A DNA stretch of 6,149 nt from JANPCX01 sp046094425 (GTDB lineage: Bacteria > Pseudomonadota > Gammaproteobacteria > Burkholderiales > Burkholderiaceae_C). A program made the translations under genes and the position numbers. Within the stretch, counting starts at the first letter, position 1; each line of letters starts with the position of its first letter. The stretch covers positions 1 to 6,149 of the forward strand of contig JBJTHI010000341.1 in NCBI GenBank assembly GCA_046094425.1, given 5' to 3'. Positions 1 through 5,917 of the stretch are shown here, piece by piece. A model generated the notes under the pieces. It was given only the letters and a program-made list of their open reading frames with translations. It was not told where the DNA came from and searched no databases.

Positions 1-1017
1 GAATTCGTGTCCCAGCCTCTCCAGTGCGGCGGGCAGGCCCAACACGTCCAGTTCAGCCGGGCGCAAGCGGTGAGAGATATTACGTACCTCCAGCAGCGCG
101 TCGTTCAAACGGCCCAAGGCTTTGGGCAGGGCGGCAGGCAATAAACCTGGCTCTCGCTGAATTTGCGCCATGCTTGATTCCACCAACAGCTTGATCGATA
201 CCAGTGTTTGGCTGGTGCTGTCGTGCAACTCGCGCGAGAGGTGGGCGCGTTCGTCTTCTTGTGACTTCACGACTTGACGGGCCAGCAGCTTGAGTTTGGC
301 GTCAGCAATGCGGAACTCGGTGAGGTTGAGCAACATGCCTGAGCCACCAATCACCGCAATGCCTAGCAATGCCACGCCCGCAATCCACCACAGCGTGGCG
401 GCCACGTTTTCGCTGATTTGCCTGTCCAACTCGGTCAGTGTGGCTTCCACGTCGTCCAAATAAATGCCGGTGCCCAGCATCCAGTTCCACTTGGGCAGGC
501 CAATGACATAACCCAGCTTGGGCGCCACTTGTTTGCTGGACGGCTTTTGCCACACATACCGCACATACCCGCCCCCTTCTTTGGCGGCGGCAATCAGTGC
601 TTGAATCACAGGCAGGCCGTTCACGTCGCGCAGTTCCCAAAGGTTCTGCCCCATGAGTTCGGGTTGTCGCGGGTGCATCAAATTGAGCCCGCTCATGTCG
701 TAGAGAAAAAAGTAGCCGTCACGGCCGTAGTCCAGCGCGGCCAGCAAACGAATGGCCTCGCGTTGTTGTGCGGCGTCGTCCAGTCCGGTTTCTTCCAGCC
801 GCGTGATGATGCTGTGCGCCAGCTCCACGTAATGCCGCAATTCCGCCTGGCGCGAAGACATGTAGGCAGACTCCACCAACACCCGCTCGCGCTCGGAGAG
901 CTTGCGCTGTTGGTGCAACACTGCAAAAGAGATCAAGGCCAAGGCCGCGATCAGCGGCAAGATGGCCCACAGCAAAAACTTGGGCCGGGTTCGCAAACGA
1001 GGCAGGGACTTGGCCAT
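1..1017 (-). CDS. Cache-domain sensor histidine kinase, NarL/UhpB-type (HisKA_3), C-terminus beyond the window
   Basis: A membrane sensor kinase of a two-component system; 339 codons are present and the reading frame is still open at base 1. A short basic N-terminus is followed by a membrane segment (about residues 14-35), a periplasmic single-Cache domain (about 45-195) and a second membrane segment (about 206-230). The Cache domain shows the family signatures YFFLYD (102-107), HP..PEL.G.NL (115-126), GGGYVRY (148-154) and LGTGIYLDDV (181-190). A HisKA_3 dimerisation domain follows, with ERAHLSRELHDSTSQTL around the phospho-accepting His265, and LRPAELDVLGL (318-328) just before the edge. 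The HATPase_c domain is missing only because the window ends. The ATG at 1017-1015 has GAAAGG (1032-1027) nine bases upstream. In this family Cache domains often bind small organic acids and the partner is usually a LuxR/NarL-type response regulator; none is visible here, and the ligand is unknown. A terminal-repeat element sits 29 bases upstream of the start and separates it from the DUF442 gene. Confidence 0.93.
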   Translation of the reverse strand, partial: MAKSLPRLRTRPKFLLWAILPLIAALALISFAVLHQQRKLSERERVLVESAYMSSRQAELRHYVELAHSIITRLEETGLDDAAQQREAIRLLAALDYGRDGYFFLYDMSGLNLMHPRQPELMGQNLWELRDVNGLPVIQALIAAAKEGGGYVRYVWQKPSSKQVAPKLGYVIGLPKWNWMLGTGIYLDDVEATLTELDRQISENVAATLWWIAGVALLGIAVIGGSGMLLNLTEFRIADAKLKLLARQVVKSQEDERAHLSRELHDSTSQTLVSIKLLVESSMAQIQREPGLLPAALPKALGRLNDALLEVRNISHRLRPAELDVLGLPAALERLGHEF

Positions 1018-1046
1018 GGCAGGCTGCCTTTCGCTGAAGGATTGAA

Positions 1047-1063
1047 CCTAGATCCGGCAGTTG
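1047..1063 (+). repeat. Left terminal inverted repeat
   Basis: This 17-base sequence (CCTAGATCCGGCAGTTG) is exactly complementary to 1264-1280. TTGAA (1042-1046) lies directly outside it. It ends 29 bases before the kinase start codon, so it falls in the kinase leader but leaves the ribosome binding site intact. Confidence 0.85.
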
Positions 1064-1064
1064 G

Positions 1065-1182
1065 ACGCGCCCGAGTGGGCTGCGCCGCGGTGCGCTGGCA
1101 AGGCGTGACGACGCTGCGGGCTCATGCCCGCGAGGAGGAGCAACGCGGCCAGTGTGCCGCAGCGCAGCTCAATCGGGTGCGT
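1065..1182 (+). other. Long imperfect hairpin inside the element, possible structured RNA
   Basis: Bases 1065-1098 pair with 1149-1182 without a gap. Of 34 positions, 27 are Watson-Crick and 5 are G-U when read as + strand RNA (1069/1178, 1078/1169, 1091/1156, 1092/1155, 1094/1153). Only two mismatch (1075/1172 and 1086/1161). Read as minus-strand RNA the five wobbles become A-C mismatches. After a small internal loop the helix can resume (1103-1106 with 1143-1146), and a perfect 6-bp stem with a TCAT loop lies at 1116-1131. I saw no promoter for it, so transcription is unproven; a folded single-stranded DNA intermediate is equally possible. Confidence 0.5.
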
Positions 1183-1263
1183 AGCGCTCTCACCTAACTG
1201 GGAATGGTCTTCGTGTGAAGAAAACTCAATGTTCATCAGCGTTTGCCATCGGAATGAAGCGGT

Positions 1264-1280
1264 CAACTGCCGGATCTAGG
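1264..1280 (-). repeat. Right terminal inverted repeat
   Basis: An exact inverted copy of 1047-1063. The second TTGAA (1281-1285) follows, four bases short of the DUF442 stop codon at 1292-1290, so the insertion did not interrupt that gene. Confidence 0.85.
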
Positions 1281-1289
1281 TTGAACAGC

Positions 1290-1646
1290 TCAACCGCCCA
1301 CGGCGGCGCGGTACAGCTTGCCCGAACGGGTGCCCGAGCGGCAAAACGCCAGTATCGGTTTAGGCAGTTGTTCAATCAATTCGGCAAAACGCGCGATTTG
1401 CTCCGGGCTTTGGTAACCCGGTTCCACCGGCAAAAACGCATACTGCAAGCCCAGGGCGACAGCTTGCGCCTGTATGGCGGCATTGGTGGGCTGGTGGTCA
1501 CCTTCTTCAAAATCGGGCCGGTTGTTGATCACGCTGCGAAAGCCGTTTTGGGCCACCCAGTTCATGTCGATCACATCCAATTGCGGGGCCACACAAATAT
1601 CGGGGCCAACGGGCTGAACGGGTGGGGGCGTGTAGGGAATGTTCAT
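1290..1646 (-). CDS. DUF442 / TIGR01244-family phosphatase-like (sulfur transferase) protein
   Basis: A 118-residue protein of the family often named 'TIGR01244 family sulfur transferase' or 'beta-lactamase hydrolase-like' phosphatase domain, which has the cysteine-phosphatase fold. Family marks seen are NNRPDFEEGDHQP (41-53), the FLPVEPG stretch (71-77) and the catalytic-type loop CRSGTRS (102-108), where Cys102 would be the nucleophile and Arg107 the anion-binding residue. Relatives are found alone or fused to sulfur-handling enzymes; the true substrate is poorly defined, and no sulfur gene is visible here. There is no signal peptide or membrane segment, so it is probably cytoplasmic. The ATG at 1646-1644 has AGGG eight bases upstream. 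It begins 18 bases after yqeY and so is probably cotranscribed with it. The protein stops ten residues after the CRSGTRS loop, on the short side for the family; the stop codon lies outside the neighbouring element. Confidence 0.88.
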   Translation of the reverse strand: MNIPYTPPPVQPVGPDICVAPQLDVIDMNWVAQNGFRSVINNRPDFEEGDHQPTNAAIQAQAVALGLQYAFLPVEPGYQSPEQIARFAELIEQLPKPILAFCRSGTRSGKLYRAAVGG

Positions 1647-1664
1647 GCTCGGAACCCTGGTTCA

Positions 1665-2111
1665 TCAACGCGCCAGTTGTTGCTTGACTGCGGCAGACAC
1701 CAAGCCCATGTCGGCCTTGCCTGCGAGTTGTGTTTTGACCGCTGCCATCACCTTGCCCATGTCGCCAGGCCCACTTGCGCCTAGTGAGGCCACGATGGCT
1801 GCCACTTGCGCCGCAATTTCTTCTGCGCTCAAGCGCTGCGGCAAATAACCCTCCAGCACTTGGAGTTCCGCCGTTTCTTTGTCCACCAAGTCGGTGCGAC
1901 CTGCCGCGCCAAACTGCGAGATGGAATCTTTGCGCTGTTTGATGAGTTTGTCGATGATGGCGACCACTTGGGCGTCGTCCAGCACGATGCGCTCGTCCAC
2001 CTCTTTTTGTTTCAGCGCGGCCAGCAAGCCACGGATGGTTAGCAAACGCGGCGCGTCTTTGGCGCGCATCGCGGTTTTCATGTCTTCGTTGATTTGTTCT
2101 TTGAGGGTCAT
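1665..2111 (-). CDS. yqeY: GatB/YqeY domain-containing protein
   Basis: A 148-residue protein, the usual length for stand-alone YqeY. It resembles the tail domain of GatB, the tRNA-dependent amidotransferase subunit, and is thought to bind tRNA; its cellular role is not settled. Recognisable parts are the N-terminal helical domain beginning MTLKEQINEDMKTAMRAKD, the segment LEGYLPQ (87-92 region), and the C-terminal GDMGKVMAAVK (117-126) and GKADMGLVS (131-139), which are typical of the family. The frame extends upstream to 2162, but the family N-terminus and a GGGAG Shine-Dalgarno eight bases upstream fix the ATG at 2111-2109. It follows rpsU by 96 bases, a common betaproteobacterial arrangement, and lies beyond the rpsU terminator, so it depends on read-through or on a promoter I could not identify with confidence. 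Confidence 0.95.
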   Translation of the reverse strand: MTLKEQINEDMKTAMRAKDAPRLLTIRGLLAALKQKEVDERIVLDDAQVVAIIDKLIKQRKDSISQFGAAGRTDLVDKETAELQVLEGYLPQRLSAEEIAAQVAAIVASLGASGPGDMGKVMAAVKTQLAGKADMGLVSAAVKQQLAR

Positions 2112-2154
2112 GGCGGCAGCTCCCGGCAATGTGTGCAGTCTACAAAGTAATCTG

Positions 2155-2186
2155 AAAAACAAAACAGCCCGCGTTCGGCGGGCTGT
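2155..2186 (-). terminator. Intrinsic terminator downstream of rpsU
   Basis: On the minus strand a 9-bp perfect GC-rich stem (ACAGCCCGC with GCGGGCTGT, 2186-2178 and 2172-2164) with a 5-base loop runs straight into TTTTGTTTTT (2164-2155). It begins 21 bases after the rpsU stop. Its position before yqeY suggests rpsU is made at a higher level than the genes behind it. Confidence 0.88.
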
Positions 2187-2207
2187 TCGGTGGCAAGTGC
2201 TGCTAGA

Positions 2208-2420
2208 TCAGAACAGCTTCTTGGGCAGTTGCATGCTGCGAACACGCTTGAAATGGCGCTTCACGGCGGCCGCTTTCTTGCGCTTGCGCTCGGCGGTGGG
2301 TTTTTCGTAAAACTCGCGCGCGCGCAGATCGGTCAGGAGGCCGAGTTTCTCAATGGTGCGCTTGAAGCGGCGCAGTGCCACGTCGAAGGGCTCGTTTTCT
2401 TTGACGCGAATCGTGGTCAT
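2208..2420 (-). CDS. rpsU: 30S ribosomal protein S21
   Basis: A small, highly basic 70-residue protein of the standard S21 length. It starts MTTIRVKENEPFDVALRRFK and carries the family's ERKRKKAAAVKRH stretch (44-56). S21 joins the 30S subunit late and helps initiation by contacting the anti-Shine-Dalgarno region of 16S rRNA. The ATG at 2420-2418 has AGGAT (2435-2431) ten bases upstream. A strong-looking promoter lies upstream and an intrinsic terminator directly downstream, so it is largely a single-gene unit. In enterobacteria rpsU heads the rpsU-dnaG-rpoD operon; here it is followed by yqeY, and no dnaG appears in the window. Confidence 0.98.
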   Translation of the reverse strand: MTTIRVKENEPFDVALRRFKRTIEKLGLLTDLRAREFYEKPTAERKRKKAAAVKRHFKRVRSMQLPKKLF

Positions 2421-2504
2421 GTGAGGCTAAATCCTGTGTAGAGGGTTTTCGTTTAACTTCAGGCCCGGGCGTCCAAGTGACAGCCAAGCCTGGAAAAGCC
2501 CGTG

Positions 2505-2533
2505 AGTATAGCGTGCTAAACGTTGAGAGGCAA
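2505..2533 (-). promoter_or_regulatory. Sigma-70-type promoter of rpsU
   Basis: On the minus strand TTGCCT (2533-2528) and TATACT (2510-2505) are separated by exactly 17 bases; they match the consensus at 4/6 and 5/6. The predicted start near 2498 would give an untranslated leader of about 78 bases before the rpsU ATG. The promoter lies in the gap behind the RdsA-family gene, so rpsU can be expressed independently of it. Confidence 0.75.
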
Positions 2534-2569
2534 GATCTACAACAGACCCAGGGTTCGCACATCAACCCC

Positions 2570-3781
2570 TCACCCCGCCATCCCCCGCGCGCAAGCCGCC
2601 GCACTGGCCCAGGCCCATTGGAAGTTGTAGCCGCCGAGCCAGCCCGTCACGTCGACCACTTCGCCGATGAAATAGAGCCCGGCTTGGCGCTGGCTTTGCA
2701 TGCTGCCCGAGTGCAACTCGCGGGTGTCCACCCCGCCCAGGGTGACTTCGGCTTTTCGGTAACCCTCGGTGCCGCTGGGTTGGAGCGTCCAGGTTTGCAG
2801 GCTGTGGGCGAGCTGTTGCAGGTCGCGGTCTTTGCAGTCGGGCAGAACGCGGTCGGGGAACTGGGGGTGGATGGCCAGCCAGGTGTCGGCCAAGCGGGCG
2901 GGCACCACTGCCGCGAGTTCGTTGCTGAGTTTTCGTTTAGAGGTTTTTTTGGCCTGCACCAAGTGGTCTGCCAGGGCCTGGGCGGGGGTTAAGTTGATGG
3001 TGATGCCTGCGCCCGGTTGCTCGGGATGCCAGTAGTTGGAGATTTGCAAAATGCCCGGCCCGCTTAGACCTCGGTGGGTGAAGAGCAAGTCTTCATGGAA
3101 CTCGCCCCGCGTTTTGCCTTGACCACTGCTGAATAACGCGGGCAGTGACAAACCTGCCAGCGGCACAAACGGTGCCCAAGCCGTGGCGTCGAAGGTCAGC
3201 GGCACCAGGCCAGGACGGGTGGCGATCACGGTGTGGCCAAACTGCTGGGCCAGGCGGTAGCCGAAGTCGCTGGCCCCAATTTTGGGAATCGACAAGCCAC
3301 CACAGGCGACGACCAGGTGTCGGCAACCGACTGGGCCGCGTGCCGTGTCCACCTGAAACCCACCGGCTGCCACGGCGCGCACGTCCAAGACCTTGCACGG
3401 CTGCCAGCGTTCGACCTGACCGCTGGCGCACTCTCGCAGCAGCATTTGAATGATGTCTTCAGCCGAGCGGTCGCAAAAGAGTTGGCCTTTGTGTTTTTCG
3501 TGAAAACCAATGCCGTGTTGTTTCACCAACTGGATGAAATCTTGCGGCGTATAACGCGCCAAGGCACTGCGGCAGTAGTGGGGGTTGCTGGAGAGAAAGT
3601 GGGCGGGAGAAGCGTCGCGGTTGGTGAAGTTGCAGCGCCCGCCGCCTGAGATACGAATTTTCTCGGCCACCTTGTCGGCATGGTCCAGCACCAACACCCG
3701 TAGCCCGAGTTGACCGGCCATGCCCGCACAAAACAAACCGGCTGCACCTGCGCCGATGATGACCACGTCAAAGGGTGTCAT
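2570..3781 (-). CDS. BaiN/RdsA (YhiN/HI0933) family FAD-dependent oxidoreductase, probable 23S rRNA dihydrouridine synthase
   Basis: A 403-residue flavoprotein, close to the length of E. coli YhiN. The N-terminal Rossmann motif GAGAAG (10-15) binds the FAD ADP moiety. The family signature SGGGRCNFTN (45-54), the middle block LLFTHRGLSGPGILQ (232-246) and the C-terminal flavin segment GEVVDVTGWLGGYNFQ (373-388) are all intact. E. coli YhiN has been renamed RdsA because it makes dihydrouridine in 23S rRNA; BaiN in gut clostridia was instead linked to bile-acid reduction. The ribosomal setting here favours the rRNA role, which is an inference. The ATG at 3781-3779 overlaps the ybiB stop as ATGA, implying translational coupling; a TTG nine codons upstream is in frame, but the family N-terminus and the overlap argue for the ATG. 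A 149-base gap separates it from rpsU. Confidence 0.93.
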   Translation of the reverse strand: MTPFDVVIIGAGAAGLFCAGMAGQLGLRVLVLDHADKVAEKIRISGGGRCNFTNRDASPAHFLSSNPHYCRSALARYTPQDFIQLVKQHGIGFHEKHKGQLFCDRSAEDIIQMLLRECASGQVERWQPCKVLDVRAVAAGGFQVDTARGPVGCRHLVVACGGLSIPKIGASDFGYRLAQQFGHTVIATRPGLVPLTFDATAWAPFVPLAGLSLPALFSSGQGKTRGEFHEDLLFTHRGLSGPGILQISNYWHPEQPGAGITINLTPAQALADHLVQAKKTSKRKLSNELAAVVPARLADTWLAIHPQFPDRVLPDCKDRDLQQLAHSLQTWTLQPSGTEGYRKAEVTLGGVDTRELHSGSMQSQRQAGLYFIGEVVDVTGWLGGYNFQWAWASAAACARGMAG

Positions 3782-4722
3782 GCGCTTTTGTTCTGCAGGC
3801 GAGACCAAGCCCCGTGTAATAAATGGACCTGGGTTTGAATGGGGGGTGGCACGGGCACATCACCCTTGAGCACCGCTTGGGTGAACGCGGCGGTGGAGTG
3901 GGCGTCGTTGCTGGCTGCGAGTTGGGGCAATTCGGCCAGGGGGCCGTCTTGCAGGGGCAGCGATAAATCGGTTTGAAGTTGCCCGTTCAAATACACATCC
4001 ATGCGGGGCTGGCGGCGTGCGTCGGCCACGGGCTCGCCTTCGGTGCCGCGCAGCAGCATGGCATGTGCTCCTGCTTGTTGCAGCATGGTGGACAGGGTTT
4101 CAACATATTCAGGATGGGTGTAGTTCACCACGCGCAGCACGGGTTGGCCCGGGCAAGGATTCATGATTTTGGCCACGCTGTGCCCCGAACTGCGTACGCC
4201 AAGCGTCCAGCGCAAGGCGAGCAGCCGAGACAAAGGCGGGCAAAGGGTTTCGAGCGGCAGGAAAACGGGTTGTTTGGCCGACCATGCGGCAGTCACTGCG
4301 CTGACTGCTGGCGTACGGGCCCAGCCCAAGGCTTCAAACACCTCTGCAGTGCCGATCCGGTTGGGGTCACGCAAGGGGCCGTGAACCCACACCGGCACCC
4401 CCTGCTTTGCCAACAAACCGGCCAGCAAGGCAGTGAGGTTGGGCAGGCGGCGCGATCCGTTGTAGGAAGGCAGTACCACGGCGGGTGTGCTGGGGGCAGG
4501 CAATGAGATACAGCGTTCTTGGGCCGCTTGGGCAAACCCAATCAACTCCTCCACCGACTCGGCTTTGATGCGCATGGCCATCAAAAAAGCGCCCAGCTCC
4601 AGGTCGCTGACTTGTTGATCCAGTACGGCGCTGAACAGGGTATGCGCTTGGTCTTGTGGCAAAGAGCGCGCACCGTGTTTGCCTCGGCCGATTTCTTTCA
4701 AATAGGGTGCGATGCGGATCAT
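3778..4722 (-). CDS. ybiB: DNA-binding protein YbiB (TrpD2 family)
   Basis: A 314-residue protein very similar in layout to E. coli YbiB (about 320 residues). YbiB has the fold of anthranilate phosphoribosyltransferase (TrpD), lacks that activity and binds nucleic acid without sequence specificity; in E. coli it is LexA-controlled. Shared stretches are the N-terminal KEIGRGKHGAR (9-19), DLELGAFLMAMRIK (40-53), PSYNGSRRLPNLTALLA (85-101), HGPLRDPNRI (114-123), RWTLGVRSSGHSVAKI (171-186) and RGTEGEPVADARRQP (225-239). The ATG at 4722-4720 matches the family N-terminus; an in-frame GTG seven codons upstream (4743) is possible, and neither has a good Shine-Dalgarno. It is the first gene of the minus-strand series, overlaps the flavoprotein gene by four bases, and is divergent from the PAS-GGDEF gene. 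I see no convincing LexA box in the 68-base divergent gap. Confidence 0.93.
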   Translation of the reverse strand: MIRIAPYLKEIGRGKHGARSLPQDQAHTLFSAVLDQQVSDLELGAFLMAMRIKAESVEELIGFAQAAQERCISLPAPSTPAVVLPSYNGSRRLPNLTALLAGLLAKQGVPVWVHGPLRDPNRIGTAEVFEALGWARTPAVSAVTAAWSAKQPVFLPLETLCPPLSRLLALRWTLGVRSSGHSVAKIMNPCPGQPVLRVVNYTHPEYVETLSTMLQQAGAHAMLLRGTEGEPVADARRQPRMDVYLNGQLQTDLSLPLQDGPLAELPQLAASNDAHSTAAFTQAVLKGDVPVPPPIQTQVHLLHGAWSRLQNKSA

Positions 4723-4757
4723 GGGTGGAGTGTGGCGGGGCACTGAGGGTGCACGAA

Positions 4758-4772
4758 GTGTGACATTCTCAC
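4758..4772. promoter_or_regulatory. Dyad-symmetric sequence in the divergent promoter region
   Basis: GTGTGACATTCTCAC has the symmetric form GTGxGA-N3-TCxCAC centred on 4765. It lies in the 68 bases between the ybiB and PAS-GGDEF start codons, where an operator acting on both genes could sit. No regulator can be named, and a match this short may be chance. Confidence 0.25.
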
Positions 4773-4796
4773 CGCATCGGGTGGCGGGTGATGCGG
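4772..4796 (+). promoter_or_regulatory. Inverted repeat enclosing the PAS-GGDEF start codon
   Basis: CCGCATC (4772-4778) and GATGCGG (4790-4796) are perfect complements around an 11-base loop containing the GGTGG ribosome-binding purines (4780-4784). The ATG (4791-4793) lies in the right arm. If the mRNA starts upstream of 4772, the start codon would be paired in a 7-bp, GC-rich stem. Whether it regulates translation is an inference. Confidence 0.35.
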
Positions 4797-5885
4797 CACA
4801 CCTTAACCAAGGGGGTTAGTTCAAGTCGCCCCGCCCGCCAGCGCCGCTATGATGACCCGGTTGCGACGCCGTCCGATGAAGTCGTCCCAACCACCATCTG
4901 TTTTCAACACGACACGGGGCAGCCTTTGAGCCCAGACCACAGCATATTTCTCGAACTGCTTTCACGCAGCGACTTGGGCGTTGCGGTCAAGGGGGCTGAT
5001 GGGCGTTATTTGCATGCCAACCCTGCGTTTGCGGCGCTGTCCGCACGCTCGGTGGACACGGTGCTGGGTTTGACGGATGACGATTTGTTTGAGGCCAACG
5101 AGTTGATCGGTTTGAAGGCAGCCGATCAAGCCACTTGGCAACAACAGCGTGTTTTCAGCAGCGAGCAGCGTCTCGCGCAGGGCGGCGCGCGGCGTGAGTT
5201 TTTGGTGCTGCGCGCGCCCATCGCGTTGGCCGACGGAAGCAAACAATTGGTCTGTGTGTGGAAAGACCTCAGCAGCACACGCCGCTTGTCCAACCAATTG
5301 GAGCAAGCGCTGAAACAACTGGAGCAACAACAACAAGCCGTAGAAGCCCTGCGCCGCGAGAGCCAAGACGCCGTTGTTGGCGAAGACGCGGGCGATTTGT
5401 ACCAGCGCGCTCAGTTTGATGAACAACTGCGCCGCGAGGTGGATTTGTCGTCGCGCGAACACCGCGAATTTGCGCTGGTGTTTATTTTGGTGGACCCGTT
5501 TTCTTCCGCTGTGCAGGCCCTGGGTGACGTGGCCCAAAGCCGCGTGCTGGAGGCCTTGGGGCGGCTGCTGCGCAGCAACACCCGGGCCATGGATGCGTCT
5601 TGTCGTTTGGATGAAAACCGTTTTGCGGTGTTGTTGTCCGGCGTGGGTTTGGCCACGGCGCACGCCCGCATGGAAGGGCTGCGCCGCCAGTGCGCCACGC
5701 AAATCGTGGCGCTCAATGGACAAGCCTTGAGTTTCTCGGTGTCCATGGGCGTGGCGAGTTTCCCGCACACCGCGCACAACGAAGAGTCGCTGCTGCTGGC
5801 TGCGGATGCGGCGCTGGACGAAGCCTGTCGCCGGGGGGGCAACCATGTCACGCTGGCCAGCATTCGGTTTGACAGCGCGCTTTGA
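4791..5885 (+). CDS. PAS and degenerate-GGDEF domain protein, probable c-di-GMP receptor or regulator
   Basis: A 364-residue protein without membrane segments or signal peptide, so cytoplasmic. After a basic N-terminal tail comes a PAS domain (about 54-160; KGADGRYLHANPAF at 67-80, GLTDDDLF at 93-100), a glutamine-rich coiled coil (about 164-190) and a GGDEF-type domain (about 200-358). In the GGDEF domain the FALVFILVDPF strand, SMGVASFP (318-325) and ADAALDEACRRGGNHV (338-353) are recognisable. The catalytic motif is DENRF (274-278) instead of GGDEF/GGEEF, so the metal-binding acidic residue and both glycines are gone. The product-binding inhibitory site RxxD is kept as RAMD (266-269) at the canonical spacing. 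It is therefore unlikely to synthesise c-di-GMP and may bind it. No EAL domain is present. The start is the ATG after GGTGG; a GTG one codon earlier is equally possible, and no later in-frame ATG fits. It is divergent from ybiB and has no downstream partner. Confidence 0.88.
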   Translation: MRHTLTKGVSSSRPARQRRYDDPVATPSDEVVPTTICFQHDTGQPLSPDHSIFLELLSRSDLGVAVKGADGRYLHANPAFAALSARSVDTVLGLTDDDLFEANELIGLKAADQATWQQQRVFSSEQRLAQGGARREFLVLRAPIALADGSKQLVCVWKDLSSTRRLSNQLEQALKQLEQQQQAVEALRRESQDAVVGEDAGDLYQRAQFDEQLRREVDLSSREHREFALVFILVDPFSSAVQALGDVAQSRVLEALGRLLRSNTRAMDASCRLDENRFAVLLSGVGLATAHARMEGLRRQCATQIVALNGQALSFSVSMGVASFPHTAHNEESLLLAADAALDEACRRGGNHVTLASIRFDSAL

Positions 5886-5917
5886 CCATCTACAGTGAAC
5901 CCCTGCAAAACCTCCAA

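Larger units (their letters stand above)
1047..1280. mobile_element. 234-bp MITE-like non-autonomous element with 17-bp terminal inverted repeats
   Basis: The two ends are perfect 17-bp inverted copies (CCTAGATCCGGCAGTTG and its complement). Each is flanked on the outside by TTGAA (1042-1046 and 1281-1285), read as a 5-bp target-site duplication. Because TTGAA is nearly its own complement, the repeat seems to run two bases further and then resume after one mismatch. Taking out the element and one TTGAA shrinks the DUF442-kinase gap from 272 to 33 bases, which is normal operon spacing. No transposase is encoded. The interior holds a long hairpin (1065-1182), a tight GCGGGC-TCAT-GCCCGC stem (1116-1131) and a small TCTTC-GTGT-GAAGA stem (1208-1221). 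I do not recognise the family. Insertion is inferred from one locus; an ancestral structured intergenic region is the alternative. Confidence 0.62.

Noticed and set aside
1..6. GAATTC exactly at the first base.
   Set aside because: An EcoRI site at the very end is best explained as a clone boundary, not biology.
418..1197. A 259-codon plus-strand open frame across the kinase and into the element.
   Set aside because: It is antisense to a well-supported Cache-HisKA_3 kinase and has no protein-like pattern of its own.
1262..1267. TTGACC on the minus strand at the inner edge of the right terminal repeat, considered as a -35 carried by the element.
   Set aside because: No acceptable -10 hexamer at 16-18 bases downstream.
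1060..1286. Integron attC-like core motifs (GTTGGAC at 1060, ACCTAAC at 1192, GTTGAAC at 1280) around a hairpin.
   Set aside because: The hairpin is flanked in the order GTT...AAC, opposite to attC, and the motifs at 1192 and 1280 are not complementary to each other. No integrase or cassette gene is present. Terminal repeats with a flanking duplication explain the region better.
2551..2568. Inverted repeat GGGTT...AACCC just after the flavoprotein gene, considered as a terminator.
   Set aside because: The stem is only five pairs, the loop is eight bases and no T-run follows on the minus strand.
4847..4852. TATGAT, a near-consensus -10 hexamer inside the 5' part of the PAS-GGDEF gene.
   Set aside because: No -35 at suitable spacing (only GC-rich sequence 17 bases upstream) and no later in-frame ATG that it could serve.
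4962..5846. A 294-codon minus-strand open frame opposite the PAS-GGDEF gene.
   Set aside because: Its product has no recognisable domain and shows the composition expected of the antisense of a GC-rich gene, while the plus-strand product has clear PAS and GGDEF features.
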